From NCBI GenBank assembly GCA_964579205.1, contig CAZOFH010000002.1, positions 1 to 64,000 on the forward strand: a DNA stretch of 64,000 nucleotides. Direction: 5' to 3'. The stretch is from UBA7867 sp964579205 (GTDB taxonomy: Bacteria; Bacillota; Clostridia; Christensenellales; UBA1242). A model generated the notes under the pieces. That model was not told the DNA's origin. It made no database searches and worked only from the letters and a program-made list of their open reading frames with translations. The translations under genes were made by a program, and so were the position numbers. Positions 62,901-64,000 of this stretch are shown piece by piece; positions within the stretch are counted from its first letter, which is position 1; the number at the start of each line of letters is the position of its first letter.

Positions 62901-64000
62901 TGACACCGCAGTTGCGTAACGTAACCGATAGGTCGACTATCAAGCGTATACCTATTACGGTGGCTGACGGTGAGAGCGTGTATTATCAACTATACACCGC
63001 GGACGATGTGGCGAGTATTGGGTCTACCGATGCGGGTTTGACCAAGAATTATTACCTGATGAACACTATCGATATGAGCGCGTATATTAATAAGCAACTC
63101 AACAAAGATAGTAGTTGGGAATGGACTCCTATCGGGAGCCTAAGCAAGCCATTCAGTGGTACAGTGCAATCAATGGTTTACGGCGGCGAAAGCCCTGCAC
63201 AGAGTATAGTGGGCTGGTCGCTGTCGAGGAATTTTGACAGCATCGCCTCGGGTAGTACTACCGACTATCGAAACTACGGTATTTGGGGGGTGGTGACTGG
63301 TGAAATCAAGAATATCAATATTTATATCAACAATTACACCGTTAGCCAAGGCGTCTTTGTGGCGTCTGGTACTACCGCTCTCAACAACTACAATTACGGT
63401 CTAGTCGTCGGAAGGTTGGGCACTCGCCAAATTACTGTCGAGGGTACCGAAGATACTATTACGCAGTATGGTCGCCTCACAAATGTGACTGTGTACTGCT
63501 CAAATATGACATACATCTATGCGCGCGCAGGCAACAATCAAAATACGCTAGTCAGCGCAAATCTCGGTGCTGTGGGTATGCTGGACGCTGGTACGACGGC
63601 TGATAGCATCAATGTCAGCATCAATTCGGCTAGCATCTCTAGTGACGATCTAATCATCAACTTTGGTGGAATTGTCGGCAAAAACTACGGTATAGTCGGC
63701 GGTTCGGCACAAATCAACAATTATCGCAATTCAGCCTCAGTGACTGCCTCGGTATCGGTGACATACAATACGCCGAAAGCTACGCAGTCGACCTTGGGTG
63801 GGGCGATAGGTCTCAACTTTGGTGAGGCAAGGCATATTTCGGCACAAGGCAGCCTGTCTAGCGACTCGCAAATCGCAATTCTCGGCGGCGTAGTGGGTAG
63901 AAACTACTACAATGCAGAATATGAGATAGTCGATGCCGAGGGCAATACGATGCAGAGTGCTGCGCTGATAAGCAATGTATTGAGCGCGGTGCGCATCAGC
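59981..64000 (+). CDS. Giant lipoprotein with Ig-like and GLUG repeats, partial
   Basis: An open frame of 1340 codons running off the right edge. The signal peptide (LRYLWCGVLILLLVC) ends in the lipobox FAGC near residue 24. Residues 25-1000 are a string of Ig-like beta modules, several of the Big_2 type (IEWSSDSRYVVVTPNADGTRATITG; VEFISSDNSIASLYN). From about residue 1027 follow GLUG-type segments (WTPIGSLSKPFSGT; GIVGKNYGIVGG; GVVGRNYYNAEY). ATG 59981 has GGAG 8 nt upstream and is preferred to ATG 59975. The module order suggests an extended surface stalk carrying a beta-helix head. Confidence 0.8.
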   Translation, partial: MSKLRYLWCGVLILLLVCGLCFAGCGNNIDNLSIKLSASGLVESEKEGEYDLTLVKTTGQDDLSWSAVVSAEVLGISGSMSPKIEWSSDSRYVVVTPNADGTRATITGVTSTSAPTVVTAYSIENRNAEARINVTNIVTPQRITGSKYAAGELGIPLGTPFSLLPGDLFQFYPSDATVPVYEYKIDGVTVSSDEEFTLQNLTDGYATLSAAPLDKSGYTTEQLAALSYTIQSVRIYNPLTDQNTTLTMAGQEGDVSEITLIKNAKNKNKAILTVNAPSSIEYSITSENNIVFDEETNKRGVLSVTFDAKTKQFTLVGVEALDEFCDVNIHFTIAGVKNSIVLTKTFAVRIVDYPTAISVNGVAGSTDVHLRVFDQYQSGVKGTPLRLNISPDSMLFTNISIAVDTTTQAENLTLMSSLLIDNKPFTGSLDNIKSGTTMYLTNSKGYGEFDILVYAADTRGTEDEVVRRITISLEQSVTSMTVDSAVLDNATSHLILEVDEYGSGAVINTRDLTVAITPQTASFDTVTVASEDEDIVDVSITDYTDCVITVRAKKIGQTRITLLAESGVRLNISVRVVARYKTMSISLDPNMSSVMYCADLTVTKPVEGVSDVETLSRAYIAKTGSGDGVYLMSAFYPQAAITSEMVSSIEFISSDNSIASLYNTNSSFYRNVLTTERAGVVSFDIKVKYYRLVGSSLVLQEEVMNSAFTIQVFERVASLSVNESSVELLAEVQSFGVGGSKPASVYDTANNSKTLKVTVNPSNSNITANDAIWSVVGNTSKITLSTTRGSETVVSVSPLAGNSLRVTATIVVSLTDLNGVTFTQEVKIVANKIQQITDVYINNYENSLKNNSLYFELFKDDGYTLDVSVAPTTATNKKLEYIIYDAELLPAWTAGQDVIRVYAGNNKYQYYNVLPRTAGDSAYATQYQCKTADLIYNEADGTYSIKPKRAGYAFVFIIPQDVANQKVDEITEGLTPQLRNVTDRSTIKRIPITVADGESVYYQLYTADDVASIGSTDAGLTKNYYLMNTIDMSAYINKQLNKDSSWEWTPIGSLSKPFSGTVQSMVYGGESPAQSIVGWSLSRNFDSIASGSTTDYRNYGIWGVVTGEIKNINIYINNYTVSQGVFVASGTTALNNYNYGLVVGRLGTRQITVEGTEDTITQYGRLTNVTVYCSNMTYIYARAGNNQNTLVSANLGAVGMLDAGTTADSINVSINSASISSDDLIINFGGIVGKNYGIVGGSAQINNYRNSASVTASVSVTYNTPKATQSTLGGAIGLNFGEARHISAQGSLSSDSQIAILGGVVGRNYYNAEYEIVDAEGNTMQSAALISNVLSAVRIS

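Noticed and set aside
1..64000. CRISPR arrays, rRNA operons, riboswitches, intact insertion sequences
   Set aside because: No regularly spaced repeats, no rRNA sequence, no recognisable riboswitch core and no transposase were seen.

Overview
The window looks like chromosome from an uncultured low-to-mid-GC Firmicute, probably gut-associated Clostridia. The signs are GGAGG ribosome sites, TTGACA/TATAAT sigma-A promoters, hairpin-plus-U-run terminators, bacterial-type genes (sepF, lspA, yqzL-recO, uppP, tig-clpP-clpX, dnaA) and a very large set of secreted lipoproteins with Ig-like, InlB/Flg_new or GLUG-type repeats. The genetic code appears standard. I ran no searches, so all family names are by eye.

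Layout. 1-2.4 kb: an F420-ligase-family protein and an unknown gene. 2.4-7.4 kb: initiator tRNA-fMet, a 29-bp duplicate of the tRNA 3' end, then a small degraded inovirus (filamentous phage)-like element on the minus strand: HUH/Y2 rolling-circle Rep, a hairpin-rich intergenic region, orf138, a Zot/pI ATPase, a promoter-to-terminator small RNA on the opposite strand, orf126, and a 5'-truncated InlB-repeat protein. 7.5-9.3 kb: a DHA2-type MFS exporter behind an attenuator-like leader. 9.4-14.3 kb: an operon of a YwaF-like membrane domain fused to an ABC ATPase, a permease and a membrane-anchored protein. 14.5-18.6 kb: a large lipoprotein, a zinc-ribbon membrane protein and a 0.7-kb gene-poor stretch.

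18.7-34 kb is mostly housekeeping: tig-clpP-clpX, three tandem paralogues of an unrecognised family each with its own promoter, uppP, era-yqzL-recO, murG, and a type IIA topoisomerase pair that looks more like ParE/ParC than gyrase. 34.2-36.8 kb: a DUF1538 membrane protein with two PII-like proteins. 36.8-38.6 kb: DnaA boxes and dnaA. 38.8-44.9 kb: tRNA-Gly, a glycosyltransferase, two lipoproteins, sepF-lspA-rluD and two small membrane proteins. 45-46.5 kb: tRNA-Leu, an AT-rich gene and a gene-poor stretch. 46.5-64 kb: big lipoproteins (InlB-repeat, HtrA-like protease, Ig/GLUG giant running off the end), a beta-helix protein, a DEAD-box helicase, tRNA-Asn and three unrecognised proteins.

The most interesting items are the inovirus-like element with its antisense-strand small RNA and its missing coat-gene block, the YwaF-ABC fusion operon, the triplicated unknown family after clpX, and a 20-bp perfect palindrome with a decayed second copy 4.5 kb away.
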